From PMG-095 sp049324695 (GTDB taxonomy: Bacteria; Myxococcota_A; Polyangia; Polyangiales; Polyangiaceae), in contig JBMOMJ010000036.1 of the NCBI GenBank assembly GCA_049324695.1, forward strand, positions 1 through 64,000: a stretch of DNA of 64,000 nucleotides. The letters run 5' to 3'. The notes under the pieces were generated by a model, which did no database searches, was not told where the DNA came from, and worked only from the letters and a program-made list of their open reading frames with translations. The translations under genes and the position numbers were made by a program. Position 1 is the stretch's first letter. Each line of letters begins with the position of its first letter. This document shows, one piece after another, positions 16,113-24,647 of the stretch.

Positions 16113-17444
16113 ATGACGAGTCGGAGGGAACTAGGACGACTGGGTCTGTTCGTGCTGTTTGCCTGCGCTTCGAGCTGTTCCGATAGCTCCGGTGGCAGCA
16201 GCAACTCCACCGGCGGAAACGCAGGGCTTGGAGGTGCGGCAAGCGGCAGTGGTGGCAGCGCCGGCAAAGGCGCGACGGGCGGCGCGGCGGGCAACGCGAG
16301 CAGCGTTACCTGGGCCGAGCACATCGCGCCGATCGTTTTCGAGAACTGCGCGGGTTGTCATCGCGACGGTGGCATTGGGCCGTTCAGTCTGACGACTTAC
16401 GCAAAAGCCGCACCGCTCGCGTCGCTGATGGCAGAGCAAACGGCAGGCCGTTGGATGCCGCCGATGCCAGTCGACAACAGCGGAGCGTGCAATACGTATA
16501 GCAACGCGCGCTGGCTCACGGACGCCGAGATCGCCTTGATCGAAGCGTGGAGTGCCGCGGGTGCGCCCGAAGGTGATCCGACGCGCGTCCCGCAGTTGCC
16601 GCCCGCGCCGGGGCACCTCGATAACCCGGACGCCATGTTGGATGTTGGCGAGGAGTACACTCCCGATGCCACGCTGGCGGACGACTATCGTTGTTTCCTC
16701 GTCGACCCTGGCCTAACCAAAGATACCTTCTTGGTTGGCTACGAAGTGCTCCCAGGCGATCCGCGCGTCGTGCATCACGTCATCGCCTATCATCCCGAAG
16801 ATGCTAAGGCGGTTGCTGAAGCTGCGGCGCGCGATGCTGCTGAGCCAGGCCTCGGCTACACGTGTTTTGGCAGCGCCGGTGTGAGCGCAGAGCCGCGCGT
16901 TTTGTGGGCACCGGGTGCATCGGTGATCACCTTGCCGAAGGGCACCGGGCTCCCGATGGCTGCAGGAAGCCCGCTGATTCTCCAGGTGCACTACAACCTG
17001 GCGTCTGGCTCGTTCCCGGATCGAACCAAGGTGCGTATGCGCTTCACCGATACGGTGGCGCGACCGGCGAGCTACATCGCCATCGCCGATACGGAGATGA
17101 ATATCGCGGCGGGCCAAGCCGAAGGCAAGACGACGCGCACGTTGAAGGGCACCGATGGCCCACTCGTGCTCCACGGCGCCTTGCCGCACATGCACACGCT
17201 CGGCCGAAAGCTACGCGTGGAAGCGAGCGGCAGCAGCGGCAACACCTGCCTCGTCAACGTCGATCGCTGGGATTTTCATTGGCAAAATGCCTGGTGGTAC
17301 GCGCAGCCAGTGACGCTCGATCTCTTCAAGAGCGCCACCATCAGCTGCACGTACGACACACGCAACCGCAACGCGCCGGTGACGTGGGGCGAAGGCACTA
17401 GCGATGAGATGTGCCTCTCGTACTTCTACGCCACCGGCCCGTGA
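16113..17444 (+). CDS. Lipoprotein with heme c motif and PHM/DBM-like copper monooxygenase fold
   Basis: 443 residues. A lipoprotein signal (Cys at about 22, FACASSC) is followed by a Gly/Ser linker, then a cytochrome c-like segment with CAGCH and a likely axial Met (WMPPMP), then a domain of about 280 residues. That domain has every copper ligand of peptidylglycine/dopamine monooxygenases in order: HH in VVHHVIAYH, His in LQVHYN, HxH in HMHTLG, and Met in DEMCLSYFY. These enzymes hydroxylate C-H bonds using two copper ions; here the heme domain could be the electron donor in place of ascorbate. Such fusions are known in myxobacteria and planctomycetes, but the substrate is unknown. Confidence 0.87.
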   Translation: MTSRRELGRLGLFVLFACASSCSDSSGGSSNSTGGNAGLGGAASGSGGSAGKGATGGAAGNASSVTWAEHIAPIVFENCAGCHRDGGIGPFSLTTYAKAAPLASLMAEQTAGRWMPPMPVDNSGACNTYSNARWLTDAEIALIEAWSAAGAPEGDPTRVPQLPPAPGHLDNPDAMLDVGEEYTPDATLADDYRCFLVDPGLTKDTFLVGYEVLPGDPRVVHHVIAYHPEDAKAVAEAAARDAAEPGLGYTCFGSAGVSAEPRVLWAPGASVITLPKGTGLPMAAGSPLILQVHYNLASGSFPDRTKVRMRFTDTVARPASYIAIADTEMNIAAGQAEGKTTRTLKGTDGPLVLHGALPHMHTLGRKLRVEASGSSGNTCLVNVDRWDFHWQNAWWYAQPVTLDLFKSATISCTYDTRNRNAPVTWGEGTSDEMCLSYFYATGP

Positions 17445-17459
17445 GGCGCGCCGGCCGCC

Positions 17460-18785
17460 TTACTTCACCACCTCGATGATGTCGCACGGGAAGTCGAAGT
17501 CGATCTTCATGCCCGTAGAGCGCCACTTCTCGCAACCGGCACCGTCGAGCTGAAGCTGGGTCTCGGTGACCATGTGCCAACCGTTGGCCCCACTGGCGTC
17601 GTACGTCACCTGGGTACCATCGATCAGGACTTTGCCGTCGCCCGCCTTCGCCACGTTGACCTTGATCTTTCCCTGCAGATCGAAGGTGCACGACTTCACG
17701 CCTTGAAGCGCCGAGCTGAGCTGCGAAACGATCATATCCTTGTCGGCCGCGCTGGGCGCGAACGGCTTGGTCGGACCCGGCGCGGCCGCGTAGGTGCCGA
17801 GTGTGACGCCGCGTTCGGCAGTTTTGCCGGAGGCAACCAGGTCCGCGTGCCAGCCAGCGATGCCGTTGCACTGGTCGTAAAAAGCGAACACATCCGAATT
17901 GGCGCGCAGCGGAGCAACGGTCGGCTCGCCGCGGCCCGCGTTGGCGAATGCTTGCAGAATGCCCTCGGGGAGGTCGTTGAGCTTGGCCTTCAAGCCCATC
18001 ACGATGGTGGTGATGCCCTTGGCCTTCAAAGCTTGCAGGCCCGCAATCACCGAGTCGGGGGCGCACAGCGAGTTGGCGTCATCGCAATAGTCGGGCTGGC
18101 CATCGGTGACGAACAAAATGTATTTGTCGCCAGGCTCGGTATCGGCGAGCAACTTGGCTCCGATGTCATCGAGCGCTTGCCGCGCTGGCGTCTCGAACTT
18201 CTTCCCCGATTCAGTGGTGTTGGGTTGGAAGGGGAGTGAGTCGTAGAGCGTCTTGATCGCGGCGGCGTTGTTGAGAGCCGGAGGCACCTGGTCGATCATC
18301 GGGCACATGCCGCCACTCATCGGGTTCGTACCCGTGAAGGAGGCGAAGCCGAAGCGAACCTCCGCCTGCAAGGACTCGATCACTCCCAGCGCTGCGCCCT
18401 TCAACTTCACCCATGCCGTGTCATCGGGTGTCATGCAGGAGGGCTCCGTCGTCGTCTCGGTGGAGATGCAGTCGAACATGCTGCCGGAACGATCCACGAG
18501 CATGTACACCGTCGGAATCTTCGGGTCGAAAGTGACGTCGGCGTGTTGGCATGCCCCGCCGATGTTGCCGGTGCCGGCATTGGCGTTGATCAGTACGCCG
18601 CCCTGACCATTCGATGCGCCGCCCTGGCCATTCGTGGTGGAGCCCGCCCCGCCACTGGAAGCGGTTCCGGATCCGCCGTTTCCACTCGGTCGTGTCGCCC
18701 CGCTGCTACCAGCGCTGCACGCGGCCGTGAGGCCTATTGCTCCAGACAAGCCTAAAATAAGTCCAAGCCGAGTACTCTGCATCAT
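17460..18785 (-). CDS. VWA-domain lipoprotein
   Basis: 441 residues. Lipoprotein signal MMQSTRLGLILGLSGAIGL with lipobox TAAC, a Gly/Ser/Asn linker (about 22-70), then a von Willebrand factor A domain. The MIDAS motif is DRSGSM, with FVTDGQPD as the later acidic site. Several Cys pairs suggest disulfides and an extracytoplasmic location. VWA domains bind proteins through a divalent cation. Start MM at 18785; TATGCT sits 9 nt upstream, consistent with a leaderless transcript. A longer frame to 19067 overlaps the divergent kinase gene and is rejected. 16 nt from the copper monooxygenase-like gene, convergent. Confidence 0.88.
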   Translation of the reverse strand: MMQSTRLGLILGLSGAIGLTAACSAGSSGATRPSGNGGSGTASSGGAGSTTNGQGGASNGQGGVLINANAGTGNIGGACQHADVTFDPKIPTVYMLVDRSGSMFDCISTETTTEPSCMTPDDTAWVKLKGAALGVIESLQAEVRFGFASFTGTNPMSGGMCPMIDQVPPALNNAAAIKTLYDSLPFQPNTTESGKKFETPARQALDDIGAKLLADTEPGDKYILFVTDGQPDYCDDANSLCAPDSVIAGLQALKAKGITTIVMGLKAKLNDLPEGILQAFANAGRGEPTVAPLRANSDVFAFYDQCNGIAGWHADLVASGKTAERGVTLGTYAAAPGPTKPFAPSAADKDMIVSQLSSALQGVKSCTFDLQGKIKVNVAKAGDGKVLIDGTQVTYDASGANGWHMVTETQLQLDGAGCEKWRSTGMKIDFDFPCDIIEVVK

Positions 18786-18991
18786 CGCGAGCCGAGCATA
18801 CAACGAGCATCCCGATCGGGCGAGTCGAGCGGGCCGTATCGCGATGAGCCACGCCCAGTCACGCTCCGTTGAGCTGGGCGCGTCGAGCGTAACCTCGGGG
18901 TATGCACCCCCGTCGCGCAACGCGTTGCGACAACGGAGGTTGCCGAAGGGCACCTCAGGCACGCCGAAAGAGAATCGGCGACCGTACGCTC

Positions 18992-19000
18992 TGCTAAGGT
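18992..19000 (+). promoter_or_regulatory. Extended -10 promoter, probably leaderless
   Basis: TGCTAAGGT ends 6 nt before ATG 19007, with no Shine-Dalgarno sequence. Confidence 0.45.
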
Positions 19001-19006
19001 GCCCGC

Positions 19007-20623
19007 ATGGTCGAGCGCACCGACGCGGTGCCCAGCCAAGACCTCTCGCACGGCGAGCGCGATGCACTCACGGCTGCCATCGAGCGCGCGGATCTGTTCA
19101 AGCGTGCCGTGGAGGCTTCGCCGATTGGCACGATGTGCGTGAGCGCCAAGACGGGACGCTACGCTTTCATCAATCAAGCTTTCGCTGATCTCATCGGGCG
19201 CTCATGCGAAGAGCTGATGAGCGCCGATCCGTATCAGATCTGGATAACGGCTACGCACGCCGACGACCTGCCCGTCGAGCGAGAAGCGCTCGAGCGCATC
19301 GGCGCCGGCGAAATCACGAGCTACCGGCTGGACAAGCGCATGCTGCGCGGCGGCGAGGCACACTGGGTGAACGTCGAGCTCACCGGCGTGCGTGATCCTG
19401 AAGGGCGCTTGAGCTTCATCATCGCGCACTTCCGCGAGATCGAGGAGCAACGCGGCGCGTTGGCTGCTCGCGAGCGACTCGAAGCGCGGCTGCGCCAGGC
19501 TGAAAAGCTGGGTTCGCTCGGCAAGCTCGCCGGCGGTGTCGCGCACGATTTCAACAACCGCCTCGTCATCATCATGGGCTACACCGAGCTCATGAAGCGG
19601 GCGTTGCCGGCGGACAGCCCGCTGCTCGCGCACGCGGACATGGTCTTGGCCAGCGCCGAGCGTGCATCGGAGCTAACTCGGCAGCTACTCGCATATAGCC
19701 AACGCCAGGTGCTTTCGCCGCAGTCATTCGACCTGAACGAGACGGTCGAGCGGATGCGCCGCTTGTTGGAGCGGCTAATCGGCGATGACATCGAGTTCAG
19801 CAGCGATCTGCGCGCGACGCACCCGATCTACTCCGATCCGGGACAAATCGAGCAGGTCATCATGAACCTCGTCATCAATGCGCGCGACGCCATGCCGGAC
19901 GGCGGTCGGCTCACATTGGCGAGTGAGGACGTCGGCTTGCCACAGGGAAATCGAAGCTTGCCGGCGGGCGACTATATCGTGTTGAGCGTGCGCGACACTG
20001 GTACCGGCATCGCGAGCGATGTGCTGCCGCATATTTTCGAGCCGTTCTTTACGACGAAGGAAATTGGCAAAGGTTCCGGTCTTGGGCTCGCGACGGTGGA
20101 AGGCATCGTCAATCAGAGCGGCGGCTGCGTGGAGGTCGAGAGCAGCTTGGGCGCGGGCACCACTTTCAGAGTGTTCTTGCCGCGCGCCAAGCGAGCGCCG
20201 GAGCCACGCCGCTATGAAGTCGAGTCGGCAGCGCCGAGCTCGGTGGCGTTCGAGACGGTGCTGGTGTGCGACGACGATGACGGCGTGCGCCAGCTCATCG
20301 CGGACGTGCTGGCGCTGCGCGCTTACCATGTGCTCACTGCCAAAGATGGCAGAGATGCCATCGAGCTAGCGCGTCAGCATCGCGGGCGCATCGATTTGTT
20401 GGTGAGCGACGTGGTGATGCCAGGCATGAGCGGAGTGGACTTGGCAAAGGCGTTGCGCGAACTCGATCCGTGTTTGCGTGTGCTGTTCGTCTCCGGCTAC
20501 AGCGACGATCCCACCCAGCTATCGAACCCGCTCGCCGCGCACACGCATTTTCTATCCAAGCCGTTTTCTCCTGGAGAGCTGACGCAGGCCGTGTGTCGCA
20601 TTCTGGAGAGCGCACCGCGCTAG
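19007..20623 (+). CDS. Hybrid sensor histidine kinase (PAS-HisKA-HATPase-REC)
   Basis: 538 residues, cytosolic. A PAS domain with PAC region occupies about 25-150 (SPIGTMCVSAKTGRYAFINQ). The dimerisation helix has the H-box GGVAHDFNNRLVIIMGYTEL (His about 182) of the HDFNN class. The ATPase domain carries NLVINARDAMP, DTGTGI, FFTTKEIGKGSGLGL. A C-terminal receiver has DDDD and Asp in LLVSDVVMPGMSG, with Lys in LSKPF. The class usually works in phosphorelays; no separate DNA-binding regulator is adjacent. TAG stop is part of a 12-bp palindrome GCTAGTACTAGC (20619-20630). Confidence 0.93.
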   Translation: MVERTDAVPSQDLSHGERDALTAAIERADLFKRAVEASPIGTMCVSAKTGRYAFINQAFADLIGRSCEELMSADPYQIWITATHADDLPVEREALERIGAGEITSYRLDKRMLRGGEAHWVNVELTGVRDPEGRLSFIIAHFREIEEQRGALAARERLEARLRQAEKLGSLGKLAGGVAHDFNNRLVIIMGYTELMKRALPADSPLLAHADMVLASAERASELTRQLLAYSQRQVLSPQSFDLNETVERMRRLLERLIGDDIEFSSDLRATHPIYSDPGQIEQVIMNLVINARDAMPDGGRLTLASEDVGLPQGNRSLPAGDYIVLSVRDTGTGIASDVLPHIFEPFFTTKEIGKGSGLGLATVEGIVNQSGGCVEVESSLGAGTTFRVFLPRAKRAPEPRRYEVESAAPSSVAFETVLVCDDDDGVRQLIADVLALRAYHVLTAKDGRDAIELARQHRGRIDLLVSDVVMPGMSGVDLAKALRELDPCLRVLFVSGYSDDPTQLSNPLAAHTHFLSKPFSPGELTQAVCRILESAPR

Positions 20624-20660
20624 TACTAGCTGCGGCCGTTGCGCGCGTGTTGGCATCGGC

Positions 20661-20666
20661 TATTCT
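20661..20666 (+). promoter_or_regulatory. Possible -10 element for glycosyltransferase gene
   Basis: TATTCT ends 8 nt before TTG 20675, the start that gives a normal glycosyltransferase N-terminus. No TGn extension and no clear -35. Confidence 0.3.
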
Positions 20667-20674
20667 GCGCGCGC

Positions 20675-21442
20675 TTGCCGCCGGCTCCGCACGTCTCCAT
20701 CGTCATCCCCGTTTACAACGAACAGGCGATCTTGCGCGAAGTCGTGAGTGAGCTCGTGAGTGAGCTCCGCGCGCAACCCCAAGCGTTCGAGATCATTCTG
20801 TCGGAAAATGGCTCGCGAGATCGCACCGTGGCGCTCGCACAGGAGCTCGCCGGCGAGTACCCGGAAGTTAGGGTGCTGTCGTCGCCGGAGCCGAACTACG
20901 GGCGCGCGCTCCGCAGCGGAATCCTCGCGGCGCGAGGCGACATCGTTCTATGTGAAGAGATCGATTGGTGCGATCTCGACTTCCATCGCCGCGCTCTCGG
21001 GCTCATCGAGAGCGACGCAGCAGAGATGGTGATCGGCTCCAAGCTGCTGGGCGAATCGCGCGACGAGCGACCCTGGTTGCGTCACGCCGCGAGCCTCTTC
21101 TACACGCGGCTCCTACACGTCTTGTTCGACTTCCAATGCAGCGATACCCACGGCTTGAAAGCCATGCGGCGCGAACGCCTGTTGCCCGTAGTGCGAGCCT
21201 GTCGAGTGGAGAAAGACGTGTTCGCCAGCGAGCTCGTGATTCGCGCGGGCCGCGACGGCGTCGCCCTGCGCGAGATCCCGGTGCGTGTTCACGAAAAGCG
21301 CCCACCTTCCATCAATTTGCTGCGCCGTGTACCCAACGTGCTCTCCAACTTGAGCCGCCTGTTTTGGGCCATTCATTTGGAGGCCGGTGCTGCCGTTACA
21401 AGTCGAAAGGCCGACGCGACAGGAACGGGCGAGGGGACTTGA
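20675..21442 (+). CDS. Family 2 glycosyltransferase
   Basis: 255 residues with a GT-A fold. N-terminal strand HVSIVIPVYNE, nucleotide-binding ILSENGSRD, then GRALRSGILAARGDIVL. The expected DxD metal site is replaced by EEIDWCDLD, an acidic but divergent version. It most resembles polyprenyl-phosphate mannose/glucose synthases but lacks C-terminal membrane helices. TTG 20675 is preferred because a -10-like TATTCT is 8 nt upstream; TTG 20639 would add 12 residues. Its last 47 bp overlap, tail to tail, the HipA-like kinase gene on the other strand. Confidence 0.82.
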   Translation: MPPAPHVSIVIPVYNEQAILREVVSELVSELRAQPQAFEIILSENGSRDRTVALAQELAGEYPEVRVLSSPEPNYGRALRSGILAARGDIVLCEEIDWCDLDFHRRALGLIESDAAEMVIGSKLLGESRDERPWLRHAASLFYTRLLHVLFDFQCSDTHGLKAMRRERLLPVVRACRVEKDVFASELVIRAGRDGVALREIPVRVHEKRPPSINLLRRVPNVLSNLSRLFWAIHLEAGAAVTSRKADATGTGEGT

Positions 21443-22187
21443 GGCGCTTCCATAGGAAAGCGACGTAAGCCGCGCGCTCCCGCTCGAGATCGCGCGGTGT
21501 GCCGAGCCAGGCTGGCAACCCCAACAGGAAATCATCTGGTACCGCCGCTAACGCGGCTGTCAATGCCTCGCGCGGTAGCCGCGGGGCGAGCTCTTGGTCG
21601 ACCTTCCACAAGAGTGCGTCGGGAACCTGAAACAGGTGGCGTTCGACGATGCCCCCGGTTTCGCGCGGCGTCTGCTCACGCACGTTGCGCCAATCGTGCT
21701 GGAAGGTGAGGGCCGCGCCGTGATCGATGAGCCAGACACGGTTCGATTGCAGCATCAAATTGGGATTTTGACTGGTACGATCTACGTTGAGCACGAGCGC
21801 GTCGAGCCATACGATGCGCGCGCGAAGCTCGAGTGGAACACGTTCGATTTCGTCCAACGTGAGATTGCGCGCGGCCTTGATCAGCTCGAAGCCCAGGTTC
21901 AGCCCAACGCTCGCATCGAGCAGCTGGCGCAGCTCGCCGTGCGGATCCGCGGACGGTAGTGATTTCTCGATGCGAATTAGTTGCCGGCGTGGCACAGCGA
22001 GACTCAAGCGCTCTGCGAGCTCTGCCACTACGATTTCCGCGACGAGAGCGGATGTTCCTTGCGCGGCTCCGCGCAGCTTCGCGAAGTAGTCGCCACGCGA
22101 GGTCTCGATCACCACCGGCCAGGAGCTGCCGTGACGAATCGACGCGCGCACCCGCAACGCGAGCTCGCTTGGGACATCGGGCATCAT
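21396..22187 (-). CDS. HipA-like kinase domain protein
   Basis: 263 residues. Resembles the HipA_2 group of stand-alone HipA-like kinases. N-terminal strands carry DYFAKLRG (ATP Lys). LVAEIVVAELAERLSLAVP matches the part of HipA-type kinases that follows it. The catalytic loop LNVDRTSQNPNLM has the NxDRxxxN arrangement, and VWLIDHGAALTF supplies the metal-binding DHG. The N-terminal HipA domain and a HipB partner are absent, so this is not a standard toxin-antitoxin pair. It is the last gene of a five-gene minus-strand unit starting at the ECF sigma gene, overlapping the lipoprotein gene by 4 nt. The phosphorylation target is unknown. Confidence 0.78.
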   Translation of the reverse strand: MMPDVPSELALRVRASIRHGSSWPVVIETSRGDYFAKLRGAAQGTSALVAEIVVAELAERLSLAVPRRQLIRIEKSLPSADPHGELRQLLDASVGLNLGFELIKAARNLTLDEIERVPLELRARIVWLDALVLNVDRTSQNPNLMLQSNRVWLIDHGAALTFQHDWRNVREQTPRETGGIVERHLFQVPDALLWKVDQELAPRLPREALTAALAAVPDDFLLGLPAWLGTPRDLERERAAYVAFLWKRLKSPRPFLSRRPFDL

Positions 22188-23629
22188 TCGCAGTACACGA
22201 GCCGTGCGAGGGCTAAGCTGCGCCGCGCCGGAACCTGCGGAATGCCCTGGTTGTCCAGCATGAGCGGCGAAGCGTAGCTGCGCGCTTCATCGGAAACGAA
22301 GGCCCAGCCGAGGTCACCGTTGCTGTAGACCGAAATCGAGTCGCTGCCGTTGGGCGGAGCCGGCAAACGCTCCGCCGGGCCGAGCGCCGTGCCCGTCGTG
22401 TCGAAGACTCGCGCAAACGTGCCCTGGTACGTGCCGAAACCGGTTTCACCCAGCATGTTGGTCACGGCAACGCTGTCCCAAATCAAGAGCACGCGGTCGC
22501 GCCCGTAGGGAGCTACGTGCAAATTGTATTCGGCGAGTTCTGGCGTTTCGCTGAGCCAAAGCTTCGGTGTGACCACGTTGAATGTTGGGCTCAGGTACAT
22601 CATCGCGATGTCGAAGTAGGGCTTTGCCGCGCGACGTGGATCCACTTCGCTGGTGCCGCGCGATAACCAAGCGAGCACGTAGCTGCCGTCGCTCAGCTTG
22701 ACGATGCCACCGAACTGCGCGCCAACGTAGCCTTGTGTGTTCGCTTCGGGGGAAAGTAAGACTGAAGGCATGCCTTCCAAGACGAGGTTCAGTCCTGGCG
22801 CCGGCGTCCCTTCGCTGAGGCACAGCGACGTAAAAATCGAGGGCTCCGGCAGCAGTTGAAGGCCCTCGCTGATATTGCAATTCCAGGAGAAGCCACCTGG
22901 TGCTGCCTGACCGGTGTCCGTCACGTACGCGAGCTTATCGCCGTAGAAGGTTTCGGAAGGGTGGCCCGAGCAACCGTGCACCGCGAAGTACGCGCCATAG
23001 CGATTGCCTGAAAACGCCAAGCGCCCCGTGAGCGGCGTGGGCGTGCAGTCGCGACGCATGGCGGTGCGGGCCGAGGTCACCTGCGAGGTTCCAGTGAGTG
23101 GAATCGAATACTCGAACGCCTGGTTGCGGTAGCGCGAGAGCAGAGCGGCGCGGTTTACCACCACGTTGTTGTTGTTGGGATCTTGCAGCGGCTCGCCGGG
23201 ATCGGGTCCGCTCGTGAACAGCATGAAGCCGTCGGGACGCACCGCGAGCCCGCCGACTTCGGAGCTCGCTAGTGTTACGTCCTTACTGCGATAGCTGCCG
23301 TCGGCGTTGAGTGACGACACGTGGACGGTGTTGCCTGCATTGTTGAGCCAGGCGACGCTCGGCTTTTGATCGGGACCGATGGCAAAAGCGAGAGCTTCGT
23401 CGCGCGCGATGTTGTCGTAAGCCCGCGCGCGATAACGAATGTCTTCCTCGAGCGTGACGTTGACGATGCTCAAGCGCTGCTCGAGGCCACCGTTGCAAGC
23501 GGGCGCACCGGCGTAGTTGGCTGCGCCGCCCATTTGGCCGCCGGCACCACCGACCTCCGCGGTTTGCACGTAGCGACCGCTGCACGCGCACGCCACGCTG
23601 GCCAGAAGCAAGCAGCGCTCCGCCTTCAT
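22184..23629 (-). CDS. Lipoprotein of unknown function, propeller-like repeats
   Basis: 481 residues. Signal MKAERCLLLASVACACSG with Cys near 16, a short Gly-rich linker, then about 430 residues of beta-strand-rich sequence with recurring pieces such as VRPDGFMLF, KLSDGSYVLAWLSR and VYSNGDLGWAFVSD, as in beta-propellers. Several Cys suggest an extracytoplasmic fold. No family recognised. Overlaps both neighbours by 4 nt (ATGA), so it is tightly coupled to the exported protein upstream and the HipA-like kinase downstream. Confidence 0.82.
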   Translation of the reverse strand: MKAERCLLLASVACACSGRYVQTAEVGGAGGQMGGAANYAGAPACNGGLEQRLSIVNVTLEEDIRYRARAYDNIARDEALAFAIGPDQKPSVAWLNNAGNTVHVSSLNADGSYRSKDVTLASSEVGGLAVRPDGFMLFTSGPDPGEPLQDPNNNNVVVNRAALLSRYRNQAFEYSIPLTGTSQVTSARTAMRRDCTPTPLTGRLAFSGNRYGAYFAVHGCSGHPSETFYGDKLAYVTDTGQAAPGGFSWNCNISEGLQLLPEPSIFTSLCLSEGTPAPGLNLVLEGMPSVLLSPEANTQGYVGAQFGGIVKLSDGSYVLAWLSRGTSEVDPRRAAKPYFDIAMMYLSPTFNVVTPKLWLSETPELAEYNLHVAPYGRDRVLLIWDSVAVTNMLGETGFGTYQGTFARVFDTTGTALGPAERLPAPPNGSDSISVYSNGDLGWAFVSDEARSYASPLMLDNQGIPQVPARRSLALARLVYCE

Positions 23630-24642
23630 AGGCCCACCACGACGCCCAGCGACGCAGCCACGAGCGGCTGATTCAGGCGCGCCCGTTCGCTCAACAACGC
23701 CACGCCCTGACCTGGCGCCAATCCGAGGCCGCGCAACGAAAGCGTGAGCGCTGCGGCACGCGAAAGAAACAGTTCACCGTGCAAGCCCGCCGCCGCGGCG
23801 AAGCCGAACACCGCGCCGTTGCGCGAACGCAGCGGAGGTTCGGCCTGACCTTCTGCTTGCAGAAAATGTGCTCCAACCGAAAGGTTTACGCCGGCGCGAC
23901 CTCTTTCACCCGAGAACAACGCGAGGCGAGTGTCTACCAGCGCTAGCTCCTGGCGCATCGAGGCGCTGCCCCCACCCGCCTCGAACTCCGCTCCGATCAA
24001 CGGCCCCGCAAACGCCGCACCCAACTCGAATGGCCCAAACGCGCGATGCACGCTCACGGCTGGGCCGTAGCAAAAGCCGAACTCGGGCCCGTCATACAGC
24101 GCCATGGCTTCCGCGCGCAGCCTCACCAACGGCGCCGGCGGTGCCGTCAGCTTGCGAACGGCGCTCGGGATCGGTCGTGGATCGACGCCGACGACCTCCT
24201 TCGGCGGACGCTCGCCAGGCTCGTACTCTTGCAAGCTGATGCGCAAGAGGTCCACCGTGCGAAACGCCAGAACGCTGGCCGCGTCGTTGCTGTTCCCAAC
24301 GTCGAGCCGCCGCATGGTCGTCTTGCCGCTCACGCGGTCGAGCAGCCAGATGTCGATCGATGCCGTGTCGCCATGTTGAACGAAAGCAATGCCGGCCAGT
24401 GCCCCCGCGCGCTGGGCGATTTCTGCCAGGCGCTCGACGGGGGCATCGGCGACGTCCACGTTCACGACCTCCGATTCGAAGTGATGGATGCGCAGCTCAC
24501 CTTGCAGGCGGTTGAAAGCATCCGCCAAGACGCCGGTTTCCTCGCGCGGGCGCACCAGCGCCACTTTCTCGGCAAGAGCGATGCGTGTCAGGGCAGTCGC
24601 GACGCAACACATCGCGATCGCGAGAGCCGTGGGTTTTCTCAT
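23626..24642 (-). CDS. Exported protein, probable outer-membrane beta-barrel C-terminus
   Basis: 338 residues. A cleavable signal peptide (MRKPTALAIAMCCVATALTR, then IALAEK) is followed by an alpha/beta part of about 130 residues, a Pro-rich joint (PRPIPSAVRKLTAPPAP), and a C-terminal half with alternating hydrophobic strands (GPFELGAAFAGPLIGAEF, AALTLSLRGLGL), as in small outer-membrane barrels. No family recognised. Located 5 nt downstream of the FecR-type gene in the sigma operon. A link between envelope stress or sensing and this surface module is inferred from context only. Confidence 0.75.
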   Translation of the reverse strand: MRKPTALAIAMCCVATALTRIALAEKVALVRPREETGVLADAFNRLQGELRIHHFESEVVNVDVADAPVERLAEIAQRAGALAGIAFVQHGDTASIDIWLLDRVSGKTTMRRLDVGNSNDAASVLAFRTVDLLRISLQEYEPGERPPKEVVGVDPRPIPSAVRKLTAPPAPLVRLRAEAMALYDGPEFGFCYGPAVSVHRAFGPFELGAAFAGPLIGAEFEAGGGSASMRQELALVDTRLALFSGERGRAGVNLSVGAHFLQAEGQAEPPLRSRNGAVFGFAAAAGLHGELFLSRAAALTLSLRGLGLAPGQGVALLSERARLNQPLVAASLGVVVGL

Positions 24643-24647
24643 TCCCT

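Noticed and set aside
18786..19067. N-terminal extension of the VWA lipoprotein gene
   Set aside because: It overlaps the divergent kinase gene and would bury the signal peptide that begins at 18785.
21396..22187. Type II toxin-antitoxin (HipBA) system
   Set aside because: No HipB-type antitoxin gene is adjacent and the HipA N-terminal domain is missing; the gene belongs to a sigma-factor operon.
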